This document shows, piece by piece, positions 10,630 through 20,910 of a stretch of 64,000 nt of DNA. The DNA is from Glaciozyma antarctica PI12. Taxonomy: Eukaryota; Basidiomycota; Microbotryomycetes; Kriegeriales; Camptobasidiaceae. Location: NCBI GenBank assembly GCA_002917775.1, contig KZ627150.1, forward strand, positions 736,954 to 800,953, given 5' to 3'. The stretch's first letter is position 1; each line of letters opens with the position of its first letter. The position numbers and the translations under genes were made by a program. The notes below the pieces were generated by a model, which had not been told where the DNA came from, made no database searches, and saw only the letters and a list, made by a program, of their open reading frames with translations.

Positions 10630-13600
10630 TCATCCCCCTGCCGCCCCCAAATCAACCGACACGTACGTCTCCTCCAACAGCACGTCCTCAACTCGCTCCT
10701 CCTCGACCTGCGTCGGACCCTGCAAGAACTCCCAATCGAGTTCCTCCCTCCCACTCGGCGGCGTCCCCGGCTCCGCCTCCGTGTCCGAGTCGTTGGCGGA
10801 CAGACGAGGAGGGTACAGGCCCATGAAGCGCGGCTGGTAATCGTGCTTGACGTCTTCGTGGAAGGAGTCGAGAGCGTCGCTCGAGGAGGAAGAGCTGTGG
10901 CGGCGAGAGAGGGAAGGGGAATGAGCGACGTCCGAGGCGGGCGCGCTAGAGTTGCGGGATTGGAGAGCCGAGTCGACGAGTTGGCGGCTTTTGGCGCCGA
11001 TGGGACGAGTGGTGCGACGGCGGTAGAAGAGGAGGTAGGCGGCGGGAGTGCGGACCTTCTCGGGGTCGTGGATCTCGCTCACTCGACTCTGAGGATTAGT
11101 TGGGTCAGCAAGCGGTACGAAGATGGGAGAAGAGGAAGGAAACGCACGTCGTCAAAGTCATACCACTTGCCGTTCTCGTGGTTCTTCGCGTAGGCCGTGT
11201 CTGCGCGCCGAAAAAAGCGTCAGCGAACAAGCTCCTCGCGACGTCGAAAACGAAAACGCACAATGTCCACCTCCCATGCCGCCGTAGTGATTGTCCACGG
11301 CGTACAGGTCGTAGACGAGCGACTCGGGCTCTCCGACATCGTCTCCCCCGCTCTCGGTCGCCAGTCGTCGCTCGACCTTGTCTCCCTCGACGAACGGCTC
11401 CATGTCGAACCCTTCGACGGGGAAGTCGACGTTGTCGTCAATCTTGTCGCGCGAGTACCGACTCGAGCCAAAGCGCTTGAGTGCGAAGACGAGAACGTCG
11501 GGGACCTTCCAGATCTCGACCTTCTTCGTCGCCTGCTGGTGCTTCTTGCAGTCGGGGCAGTACCACGTGTCGTCCTCGCCGAGTCGCTCCTCCTTGGTGA
11601 ACTCGCGAAGGCAGTCCTGAATCGTAATCGACTTCTTCTGCCCGCGCTTCTGGCCCTTCTTCGCCTCGACGGCGGGGTCGACGAAAGCGGTGAGCTCGCT
11701 CCAGAGCGCGTTGTCGCCGTCGCCTTCGTTGCCGAAAAAGTACTCGAGCGCATTTGGCTGCCATTCGACGTTGATAAGGTCGCCCATGCGAACGAGCGGT
11801 ACCGCAGGAGCAAGCGGCTCGGGCTCGACTTCCGTCGACGAAGGCTCCTCCGATTCGACCGAGTCCATCTTGCTGTCCTTGTCGGGGGCGGTTGCGGTGA
11901 CGAAAGAGCCGGGGAGGGTCGTTTGCGAAGCGGAGGGGAAGATATCGACGTCGGGAGAGGAGGATCGGGCGCGGGACTCGAGGGGGACCATGGTGACGTG
12001 CCCGTTGCCGCTTTTGTCCAGCGGTAGCTTGCCGCCCTTCTTGGGAGTTTCGCTGATGAAGACGTGGAAAGGTGGTTGGCGCTGAGGGATCGACGGGAGG
12101 GAGATGGGGAGGGAGGTCGGAGGAGGAGGGACGGTGACCGTCGGGACGTAGATATTGTCGTCGGCGGCAGGGGGAGAGGGAGGAGCTCCGTCGGAGAGAT
12201 CGACGTCCATGGGAGAGTCGCAAGGAGGAGTTTCGGGAAGGGGGACGGAGGTGGGAGGGGCGAGAGAGTCGGAACGAGGGGTGATGTCGACGGGTTCAAA
12301 GTCGTCGCTGTTGTCCTCGACCGCGTCCACGATCTCGTCGCCGCGCTTCGTGACGCGCGCGTACTGAAGTGCGAGTGCTTTTTGGATACCAGCGACGGTG
12401 GAAGCTTCGGCGGGGGTGAGGGAGAGAAGGAAGGGAGTGCCAAAGACCTCGGTTTCGTGCGAAGAGCCAAACATGCGGCGCGGCGCCTTGGGCTTGACGA
12501 ACGAGTGCTGAACGGCGAGAATGATGGGAGGTTCGTCGGTCGAGGGAGGGAGAGGAGTCAGCTTCGTCTTGCCGTAGTAGCGAGGCTTGGGCTGAGGGAA
12601 GGGCGCGAGGGTTTCGAAGAAGACGAGGTTGTCGTTGACGGTGTTGACCTCGGTAACCATCTCGTCGTCGTGCCACTCCTTGTAGAATTCGCTCTTCCAG
12701 CACATGACGCATGACGAGCTGTTAAATGCACGCGAATCAGCTCCTCGTCTTGCTCGTGGAAAAACTGAGGCCTCACTTTCTTGGGATCGCAGTTCATAAA
12801 GTTACCGATAGCAGTCTTGATCGCCTTGAGCTGCGAGGTCTTCGGCAGCTCCAGTTCGATCTGAAGATTGAATCAGCGTCAGCTTTCCCGCGCGCAGACT
12901 CAGGGCGAAAAACCGGCGTACAGAGTAGCGAGGCTTGCTGGGGTCCAGAGGAACGAAGTAGACCTTGCCGGTCCACATCTTCTGGACGGGGAGGTTGGTC
13001 GTAACGTACATGAAGGGGTCGAACGTGATGGAGACCTGCAGAAGCGTCGTCAGCTGCTGCTCACACCTCGATAGAGAACGAACGCACCTTGTCGCAATCT
13101 GGGCAAACGACCGTGCTTCGGTACTGACCCTGGAACAAGTCGACGATAACGCTGTCGTTCCGACTCCTGTACTGCTCCCAGCACGTCTTGGCCAACTCGA
13201 CCATATCCTTGTCGTCTCCGCCTTCCCAATCGGGCGCGTTCGTCACAGGCTTGACCTTGATCCGGTTGAGATCTTCGTGCGTCCCGTCGAACGGCGAGTC
13301 CTGCTGACCGTAGCTCCTGAACGAGTCCTGCTGCCCGTAGCCGGAGAACGAGGGAGCGAACTTGGAAAGCGCCTGCTTGAACTCGCGAGGAGCGACCACA
13401 CTGCCCGAGGTCGACCAGAGGCGCTCGATGAGCGTGCCGAACGCTGTTGCGACTTGTCCGTTCATGCCGAGGGGGTTTTCGGGATTGAGCTCGTCCCTGT
13501 AGACGCCAGCTGGGAGAGAACAGAGCGTCAGTGACTGCGTGGGGAGAGGTACGAAAGCGACGCACAGATGAAGTACTCCTGAAGCTCCTTCGTGTTGCTC

Positions 13601-15135
13601 ATGCACTGCAGCGCCGAGTTCATGAAGCACGTACTGCGAGCGTCGCGAATCAGCTTCCAGTCACTCCCTCGAAAAGCGCACGAGGAATTCTACTCACTTG
13701 CCGAGGTTCTGAAGCCCTGTTAGACCGCGTTGACCGGCCTTCTTCTCGTTCGACCTGCTCCTCGTGAGGGCTCCTCCAAAGTTCGACATAAAGTTGCTGT
13801 GGTGTCCACTGCCAGCGTTGCTCGGAACGAGGATGTTGACCGCCGTGGACGTCGACGCCTGAGCCGAAGCCGACTTGTACTTGGGCGTGAGCGTGTTCTC
13901 CGTCTTGGCCTCCATCCGGTTGAAGAAGCCGCCGGCGAACATGGCCTTATTGGGCGCGACGGGCGTGGCGGCAGGGAGAGCGAACGAGACTCCTCCTCCG
14001 ATGAGCCCAGCGTCGACGAGCCAACTCCCGTCCGCCGTCTGCTCCTCGACGGCGAGTCGCGTCGACGGCGCGTCGAGGAGCGCCTCGCTCAAGGTCGATT
14101 CGTCGCCAATCAAGTCCTTCTCGATGACCTCGGCTCCAGCTGCGTCGAGCTGCTCCGTAAAGATGTGCGGCGAGCCTCCGAGAGAGCTGGAGCCTGAGTC
14201 GTTGGGGCCGTCGGGAAGGCGCCAGAGACGGAGGGGGCGCGAGAGGCCGAAGACGGCGAAGGCGTACGCCTTGAGGTGCTTGAGAGGGAGGCCGGCAGAA
14301 AGGACGATGGTGGGAGGGGAAGGGAGGTCGATGGGAATGGCGACGGGGGTGGAGGAGGAGCTGGGGAGGACCTGGAAGAGGTGGAAGCGCGGAGGGTAGA
14401 ACTCGACTCGCTCTGAAGCGTACCCGCCGGTGCTGACGACTCGACGCTCGAACGTCTGGCCCACAGATCCGTACCTGCGCGACCATCCCCAGTCAGCTCC
14501 TCGGCCAGCTTCCCACGCGCGAAAGAGACGCACCACGACAAGAGGTACTCCCACGCCGCCTCTGGCAGCAGCTCGACGTCGCTGCCCTCCATCAACGGGA
14601 CCTTGAGCTGCCCATTCTCGTCCGTAATGCTCGAGTTATCGATTGGACCAATCGCGTCGACTCCCAGCTCCGGGTCGTCCTCCTTCGACTCTGCTATCCC
14701 CGAGCACGCCGCCTGCCAACGACGGTGCCAGACGCGACTCACGAGCCACCACGAGTCTCCCGCGACGAGGTTCTTCCGCTTGAGGTCCTTGATAATCTCG
14801 ATCTGCGCCTTCGGGTCCGGTGGCGACGACTGGGGCGAGACAGGGGACTGCGCGTCGTAAGCGGGGGGAGCCAAGTCGGCTGGTGGGGCCGCTTCGAGAG
14901 GAGGGAGTTGGGCGGTGGAGAGGTCGAGGGACGGCAGGTTGGGAGAGTCGTGCGTGTCCTCGCTGTCCATGATGTGGAGGTGAGAGGCGCCGAGAGAGCC
15001 TTCGTCGCCGCTGAGAGGTGACTTGGGATCCTCCGAGTGAGCTCGCTTCGAGGCCGTCGAGCTGGCGTTGGATAGGGTGCGCTTGCGGGAAGGAGGAGAG
15101 TCGGAGGAGGGAGGAGGTTGTTCGTCTGGCAGCAT
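10630..15135 (-). CDS. UBP12: Ubiquitin-specific protease with DUSP domain (Ubp12/USP4-15 type)
   Basis: The N-terminus is Ser/Pro-rich. A DUSP-like domain follows (GDSWWLVSRVWHRRWQAAC and EAAWEYLLSW), then a ubiquitin-like insert region. The catalytic Cys box is GLTGLQNLGNTCFMNSALQC, interrupted by an intron. The His box, NHYGGMGGGHYTAYAKNH, is also split by an intron between His and Tyr. The catalytic domain carries a long disordered insertion (about 11750-12350) and a zinc-binding CPDC pair; another Cys pair (CPDCDKVRS) lies before the insertion. After the YLLFYRRR end of the fold is a Ser-rich acidic tail. All catalytic residues are visible, so the enzyme should be active. The start follows a strong pyrimidine-rich acceptor (CCCCGCAG directly before ATG), so the 5' UTR probably contains an intron. 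Confidence 0.88.
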
Positions 15136-15549
15136 CTGCGGGGAGAGGTGGGGGAAGAGCAAAGGCTGATCAGCACGAGCTGGAGAGCTTTTCTCGCCAG
15201 GCGACGGCGAGTGTGCCGTCGTCTTTCGTTCGCAGGGGCAGTCTTCTATTGTGGTAGCTCCTGATGTATCTTAAATAACCTTAGAGCTCGTGTCGCCCTG
15301 AAAGAAAGCGGAAGTGAGGGCTTCCTGCGTCCAACCTCGTGGAGAGCGAGAGGAGGAGTCGGACCGTCGCAGCAAGCCCACGTCCGAGCCAACAGAGCAG
15401 AGCAAAGCAGAAAGAGCCCTCATAACGAAGTAGAACCAAACCCGCACCACGAGCAAGCGAAATCCCGCTGTAAAGCCTCAGTCTTTCGTTTTACCTACAC
15501 TCCTCGCCTCCCAGGGTCAACGACCGGCCCCACCTCACAGCTTCGACCG
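15136..15549. other. Spacer containing the Ubp12 promoter and leader
   Basis: This lies between the start of the Ubp12-type gene and the stop of the aminotransferase gene, both on the minus strand. I see no coding sequence. A likely leader intron ends at the acceptor beside 15135. Confidence 0.4.
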
Positions 15550-17192
15550 TCACTTGGCCGCGACCTCGGCCCAAGCGCTCTCGAGGCTCGAGATCATGTA
15601 AGGGAGGTCGTCGCGCGAAGGGTCGACGACACTCTGGCCCATGTGGCCGAATCGAATGTACCTGCGAAGAGGTCAGCGACGGAGAACTGGGGAGGGAGGA
15701 GGAGCGTACTTGGTCTTGATGTCCTTGTGAAGACCGCCGGCGATGACGATGTTGCGGGCGCCGAGAGCGCCAATAACAGCAGCAGGAGCGGTACCCTCGG
15801 GAACGTAGACGGCAGTCATGCCGTTCGCGCCGTGCTCAGGGTTGAGCGCAACCTGGCAAGAAGTGATCAGCTACCGTGACTGCGAAGAGGGAGGTACCGA
15901 ACGAACCTGCTTGAAGCCGAGTGCGAGAGCAGCAGCCTTGAACTTCTTGCTGGCCTCCTTGTGGATCTTGAATCGGTCCTCGAGGGAAGGAGTGCCCTCG
16001 GTGATGGACTTGAGCGAAGCCTCGAGAGCGTAGATGAGGTTCTGCGCGCCGCCCGGTCAATACCTCCCTGAACGCTGTAGAAAGCGACTCACGACGGAAG
16101 GCGTAGCAAAGTAGCCGGGAGTTCCAGCCTCGTACGACTGCATGATAGGGAGCCAGCGCCTGTAGGAGCCAAAGTAGCTCGCGACGGGCGACTTGCGGGC
16201 GTCCAGAACCTTGAGAGCCGCCTGAGAGACGACGGTGATGGAAAGACCGGGAGGGGCACTGAGACCCTTTTGGGATGCTCCAATGACCTGCGATTGCGCT
16301 CAGCTTCGCTATTTATCGAAGGACGCACGGGAGAGGACTCACGACATCAATTCCCCAGTCGTCCATGCGAATCTCCTCCGACGCGACCGAGCACACACCG
16401 TCAAGAACGACGAGCGTGCCAGGGCTGACGCGCTGAACGACCTCGGCGATGGCCTTGGCGTCAGAGAGGACGCCGGTGGAGGTGTCGACGTGGGTGAAGG
16501 TGAGGACCGCGTACTTCTCCTTCTTGAGCGCTGCCTCGACCTCGGCGAGATCAGGGCGCCCTCCGACGGGAGCTCCGACCTGCTCAACCTCGACACCGTA
16601 TGCAGCGAAGCAGTCGGCGAAGCTGCCGTCAAAAGCATCGTTAGCTCCCTTCCCCCGCTGCTCCACCAGAGAAGTTACGAACGAGTCTCCAAAGTAGCCG
16701 CTGTTGAGAACCAGCGCCTTCTGTCCAGCCTCGATCAAATTGGCGGCAACGAGATCCCTGCAGCGTAACCATCAGCCGCTAATCCTCCCTTCAGCGTTCC
16801 CTCCCCTACTCACCAGCCAAGAGTTCCCGACCCGGCGATGATGAACGGCTGAGCCGTCTCGGTGTAGACGACCTTGCGGAGAGCACGGAGGCAGTAGCCG
16901 AAGACGGGAGCAAAGGCGGGAGAGACGTGGCTCATTGAAGGGTGAGCGGCGGCGAGGAGAACTGTGGTAGGCGCGCGCAAGGGAGGTTGAAGGAGGATAG
17001 CGTCAGGGGCGGGCGACTAGAGGAGGAAGCGCCGGTGCGGCTGGCGCACCTTCATCAGAGCACTCGACGGGTCCTGGGATCAGGAGAAGCTTGTGGGCCT
17101 CTTGGGTGAATCCGGCTGAGGAGGAGAGGAAGGTGCCGATGAGTCAGTGTGGGCGGAGAAAGCGGGAGAACGGAGAGCTCACTCTTGCTCAT
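15550..17192 (-). CDS. AGX1: Alanine-glyoxylate aminotransferase (class V, PLP)
   Basis: The enzyme would convert glyoxylate and alanine to glycine and pyruvate. The N-terminus assembles from three exons as MSKTGFTQEAHKLLLIPGP, then a short stretch, then HPSMSHVSPAF. This matches the LLxIPGPxE and SHxSPxF signatures of the family. The PLP-binding region includes VVLDGVCSVASEEIRMDDW (with the Asp that contacts the cofactor) and GASQKGLSAPPGLS, whose Lys forms the Schiff base. The total is about 390 residues, as expected. The C-terminus (SAWAEVAAK) is not a canonical peroxisomal SKL-type signal, so the enzyme is probably cytosolic or mitochondrial. There are about eight introns. The start is confirmed by the very short first exon ending MSK. 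Confidence 0.9.
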
Positions 17193-17512
17193 GTTGGAGT
17201 GGAAGAGGGAGCTTGTCGAGAAGCTGAAGGAGGGTGATAGAGTAGTTGAACGAGGGAGGAAGGAAAGACTACGTCTGAGCATCAACTTGGGGGCGGAGGA
17301 GGAGGAGAGTCGGCGCTCGAGCTCGAGCCCGACAAGGTGGGGGAGAACCTCGACCCCCGGGCCAAAGTTGGAAGCCCTTGGGCCTCCACTTCCTTCCTTT
17401 CTCCCTTTCTCCATCCTCAGAGACTCTCCACGAACGACTGCTGGAGTGCGCGGGGGAACTGATAGCTTCATAAAACAACCCTGTACACCACTGCAGCCTC
17501 CAACCGATAATT
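17193..17512. other. AGX1 upstream region
   Basis: This lies between the AGX1 start and the stop of the amine oxidase fragment, both on the minus strand. I see no coding sequence or recognisable element. It should hold the AGX1 promoter. Confidence 0.4.
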
Positions 17513-19082
17513 TACGCGCAGCAGCCGTTCTTCTCCACCAACTTCGACTGATTGACCTCCTGCGTCGAGGAAGGGACGTCGTTCGCCGGGCTGAGGCTGA
17601 AGAAATCGACGGGCTTGAGAGATATCTGGTGAACCTCGCACGGCATCTGCGAAGGGCGAAAGGGACGTCAGCGAGGGGGCCGAAGCGCGAGGTTGCGAAG
17701 GCTTACGACGGGGAAGTCCTTGATGCGAGGGTTGTGAGTGAGTCCGAAAGTGTGCCAGAGAACGAGGCTGTAAGCAGTCATTAGCAGATGTACGACAAAG
17801 TAGAGATTGAGAGGACTCACTCGGTGTTCTCGACGTTGTCCTTGCGGTCGACCCAAGAGCGGATTCCCTTTGCGTTTCCGCTCGACTGGTTCGTGTACTT
17901 TCCGCCTAATAATCACCCGCATTAGTACGTCGTTCTCAAGATCGCAAAGGAGGGAACGCACCAGAGTAAAGCTCGGGATCCTGGTGAGAAGTGACATAGA
18001 TATGGTGTGCGCCAAACTCGGCGCGAGCGAACGCGACCGAGTCGGGATGAGCGAGCATAAGCTGGCTGGGCTCAGGGACAAGCTTGTAGCCCATCGCACG
18101 ACCGGAGATGGGGTTGATCTTGTTCGGGTTTNTTATTTTGNAGNCGNGGTTCTTCTCCGGTGCGGCGTCGGCGAAGCCTGCGACNGTTNTTGGNNTTTTN
18201 NTTNNNNAAANNNTTTNTTTTTTTTTTTNTTTTTTTNNNNNNNNNNNNNNNNNNNNNNNNNNNNNNNNNNNNNNNNNNNNNNNNNNNNNNNNNTGTTCGC
18301 GGGAGGGTTCTTGGCGTCGAAAGGCATCGCGACCCATTCTTCCTGGCTGCTTATTCTTTTGTTAGCTTGTTCTTAAGGGGGCTTCCGAAAGGGGAGACGA
18401 CGTACACGACCGTGTTGTTGTGTCCGTCGATAGCAGGGTCGATGCGGACCGAGAAGAGGTGCTGGTGGTTGGGTGCGAAGACTCCAGGGGCGACGACGGT
18501 GCCGTAGGGAGCGGTCTCACCGGGGAGAATGAGGCAGGTAGAGAGAATTCCGGTGGCGCGAGTCTCGAGGTGAAGCGCAGCGGCCTGGTCGAACTTCCAC
18601 GCGAAGATGTATTTCTGAGTGAGAACGGAGCGACTAGGTTAGTCAAAGGAGCGGGCTACTCAGGGAACGTGCTCGGCTCACGTAGTTGGCAACGATAATG
18701 ATGGTTTCCGGTGCCAGCGTGAGCGGAAGTCCTGATTCGAAGAAAAGAAAGAATGGCTCACGAACGACGAGGACTCGGGAGCGAGTGACTGAGGCTTCTC
18801 CGGTACGGAAGTTGCTGTGAAGCGCGAGTGGTTAGATGCGAATCCTACGAGCGAGCAGCAAGGCAAAGACAAACGTGTGCTTCCATCCGATTCCCTCATC
18901 CTGCTCGTCTGGAGAGCGGCAAAATCAGCGAGATGCCAGCGAAATGGCAGAACAGCGGACTCACGAACGCAGACGACGTTGTTCAACCGCTGAACTTCTC
19001 CGTTGTGCTGAACCAAGTCGAACGAAAGGTACTCGATCTCGCCGAGGCAATCACAGCCGAGATTGAGCTCGTTCGCTCTCTC
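17513..19082 (-). pseudogene. 5'-truncated copper amine oxidase
   Basis: The remaining part is the C-terminal half of a copper/TPQ primary amine oxidase. In order: NELNLGCDCLGEIEYL, HEQDEGIGWKHTN, VANYKYIFAWKF (the Tyr in NY is the TPQ precursor), FAPNHQHLFSVRID (HQH binds copper), LWHTFGLTHNPR and DFPVMPCEVHQISLKP. It ends in a cysteine pair. Every intron seen keeps the frame. The signal and N domains and the part of the catalytic domain carrying the general base are missing: the homology stops at about 19,080, where a plus-strand permease remnant begins, and no start codon or promoter remains. The residue after the cofactor Tyr is Lys, where the family usually has Asp or Glu. About 160 bases of N and ambiguous sequence lie inside. 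Fragment status is well supported, unless the assembly is wrong here. Confidence 0.75.
18132..18293. other. Assembly gap / ambiguous bases
   Basis: Scattered N bases mixed with T-rich low-quality sequence (18132-18236) lead into an unbroken run of N up to 18293. This looks like the ragged end of a sequencing read joined across a gap. It falls within the amine oxidase fragment, where coding sequence is expected. Confidence 0.95.
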
Positions 19083-19087
19083 CTCAG

Positions 19088-20718
19088 CTGGCGGGCAATA
19101 CCACTGGTCCTTTGTCCTCGCTCCGGTACGTACGATTTCATCCGCAAGCTTCTCTTCCTAACACCCTTCGTCGCAATCCAAATACGCTCCTGTCGTCTCG
19201 TGGACGGCGGGCTGATTTTCGGTCGCAGGATGGTGGGCCCTCATGGGAAGTGCTGGAAGCCTCGGAGGAAGCATTATTACCGGAATGATCTCTCTCGTCA
19301 ACCCTGGTTACGCATTCCAGCGGTGGCATTTGTTCTTCCTCTACGCGGGGATTACTCTGAGTGAGCAGGACCTCCCTCCTTGCCTCGATTCACTTCTAAT
19401 CTCCTCTGCAGGCGCCATGGTTATCAACGTCTAGGGAGCTCGTCTTCTACCACTCGTCAAAAAGGCGGCGTTGATCTAGTGCGTCGCAGCTCTAATACTC
19501 TGGCGGCATTCCTGACGCGGCGCAGGTCCCTCCCTCACCGGTGCAGCAACAACCTGCATCGTCTGCCTCGCTTGCGCCAGCCCCAACTACCAGCCAGCCA
19601 CATTCGTATATACCGAGTACATCAACGAGACGGGCTGGAATGGAGGCGTCGCTTGGGTGAGTGGGTTGTTGCGAGATTCTCGAAAATCTCGGTGCTGAGT
19701 GACTTCGCAGATGCTGGGACTCCTTCAAAGCACGTTCGGACTCACCGCGTTCGACAGTGTTTGCCACATGGTCGAGGAGTCACGCTTTCCACCTGTTTGT
19801 CAGGCTCTTTGCTGACCTCTGCTCGCACCAGATGCCTAACCCTCGGATCAAGTGCGTATTTTCTACTTTCGCTTCGCAGGCACCTGACCCTGCTGTGGCA
19901 TCTTCAGCGCACCCAAGGCAATGGTTCTTGCACTTTTTACGTGGTTTCAGCTTTGAGCGAAGACAGCATGCTCACGTTGTCCTTCGCAGTCATCGGTGCC
20001 TCAACCTCGTTCGTCTTCCTCACCGTGCTTTTGTTCTGTATCACCAAGTACGTCCACAGCTTCGCACGTTAGCCTGCTTTTCTGAAATTCACAGTGTCGA
20101 CGCCGTCATCACGTCAAGCGGAGGAGCACTCTTGGGACCGCTGTACCAGGCAACCGGCTCCGTCGCTGAGGCCGTCTGCTTGCAGATCTTCCCCCTCGTC
20201 TCGCTCCTTTTCGCTGGCCAAGTGAGCATCGAGATTCTTGCTGTAGATCTCGAGCTAATTCTTCTCCGGGGTTGCAGGGGATCTTGACTGTCAGCTCTCG
20301 CATGACAGTGAGCACTCAACGTCGCACTCCAACTCGCTCAGGCTGACCCCTCTCTCGCGGTACGCGACGGAGGCCTCCCCTTTTCACCTTTTTTCGCGAC
20401 AATGTCTCCCAACGGCGTCCCAAACAACGCAGTCTACCTTACGACCGTCCTCGTGATGCTCTTTGGACGTATTCCTCATCATCTTCACCATCAGCGCCAG
20501 TGAGTTTCCTCCCTCTATCGGCCTCCGAGTAGCGAGCTGATTTAACCCTCGTCTCAGTTACTTGGATCGCCTCTGGCTCTAAGAAGTTTAAAGGACCTCG
20601 CGACCTTGGTGTCTTGCTGGAGCTTGCCAGGGCGGAAGTGGAGGAAGGTCCGGAGATAAAAGACTCGTCAAAGACTGCGACGCTTGCGGATGTGGAGACG
20701 GAGAAGGGATCCTTGTAA
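19088..20718 (+). pseudogene. Decayed amino acid/choline-type permease
   Basis: The stretch reads as fragments of an APC-family permease of the GABA/choline type. In order: SAGGQYHWSFVLAP, KYAPVVSW, WWALMGSAGSLGG, NPGYAFQRWHLFF, CASPNYQPATFVYTEYIN, GLLQSTFGLTAFDSVCHMVEE, MPNPRI, VIGASTSFVFLTVLLFC, DAVITSSGGALLGPLYQA, TVSSRMT, RDGGLPFSPFFA and LTTVLVMLF, ending LIIFTISAITWIASGSKKFKGP. The first transmembrane helices and the start are missing. In-frame stops occur after MVINV and after KKAAL, several splice sites have lost GT or AG, and about 100 residues between LTTVLVMLF and LIIFTISA are gone. The 3' end is intact to TAA. It is a pseudogene of a host transporter. Confidence 0.75.
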
Positions 20719-20910
20719 AGGCTTTAGTTTGTTATAAAATCTAGTATGCGTTCGTAAAGAAGCAGGAGCAGTTCTGCAGCAAAGCGAGAATCGAGCGAGG
20801 CTTGCGAGGGTTGGCGCGCCTCCGTCAACCTCAGCCCAGATGGCTCTGTTCCTCTCAGCGACTCCCCCTCCGTTCCTGTCGCCAACGACTCTCACCGACC
20901 TCTGTCTAGG

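Noticed and set aside
11197-12470. Long open frames on both strands within the ubiquitin protease gene
   Set aside because: They are Arg/Ser/Pro-rich shadows caused by high GC at third codon positions; the protease frame carries the conserved motifs.
18132-18293. T-rich and N-rich block as a transposon end or poly(T) tail
   Set aside because: The mixed ambiguity codes and scattered N mark poor sequence; nothing beside it resembles an element terminus or target-site duplication.
17513-20718. A functional amine-catabolism cluster (oxidase plus permease)
   Set aside because: Both genes lack their 5' ends and the permease carries several lesions, so a working pair is not supported here.
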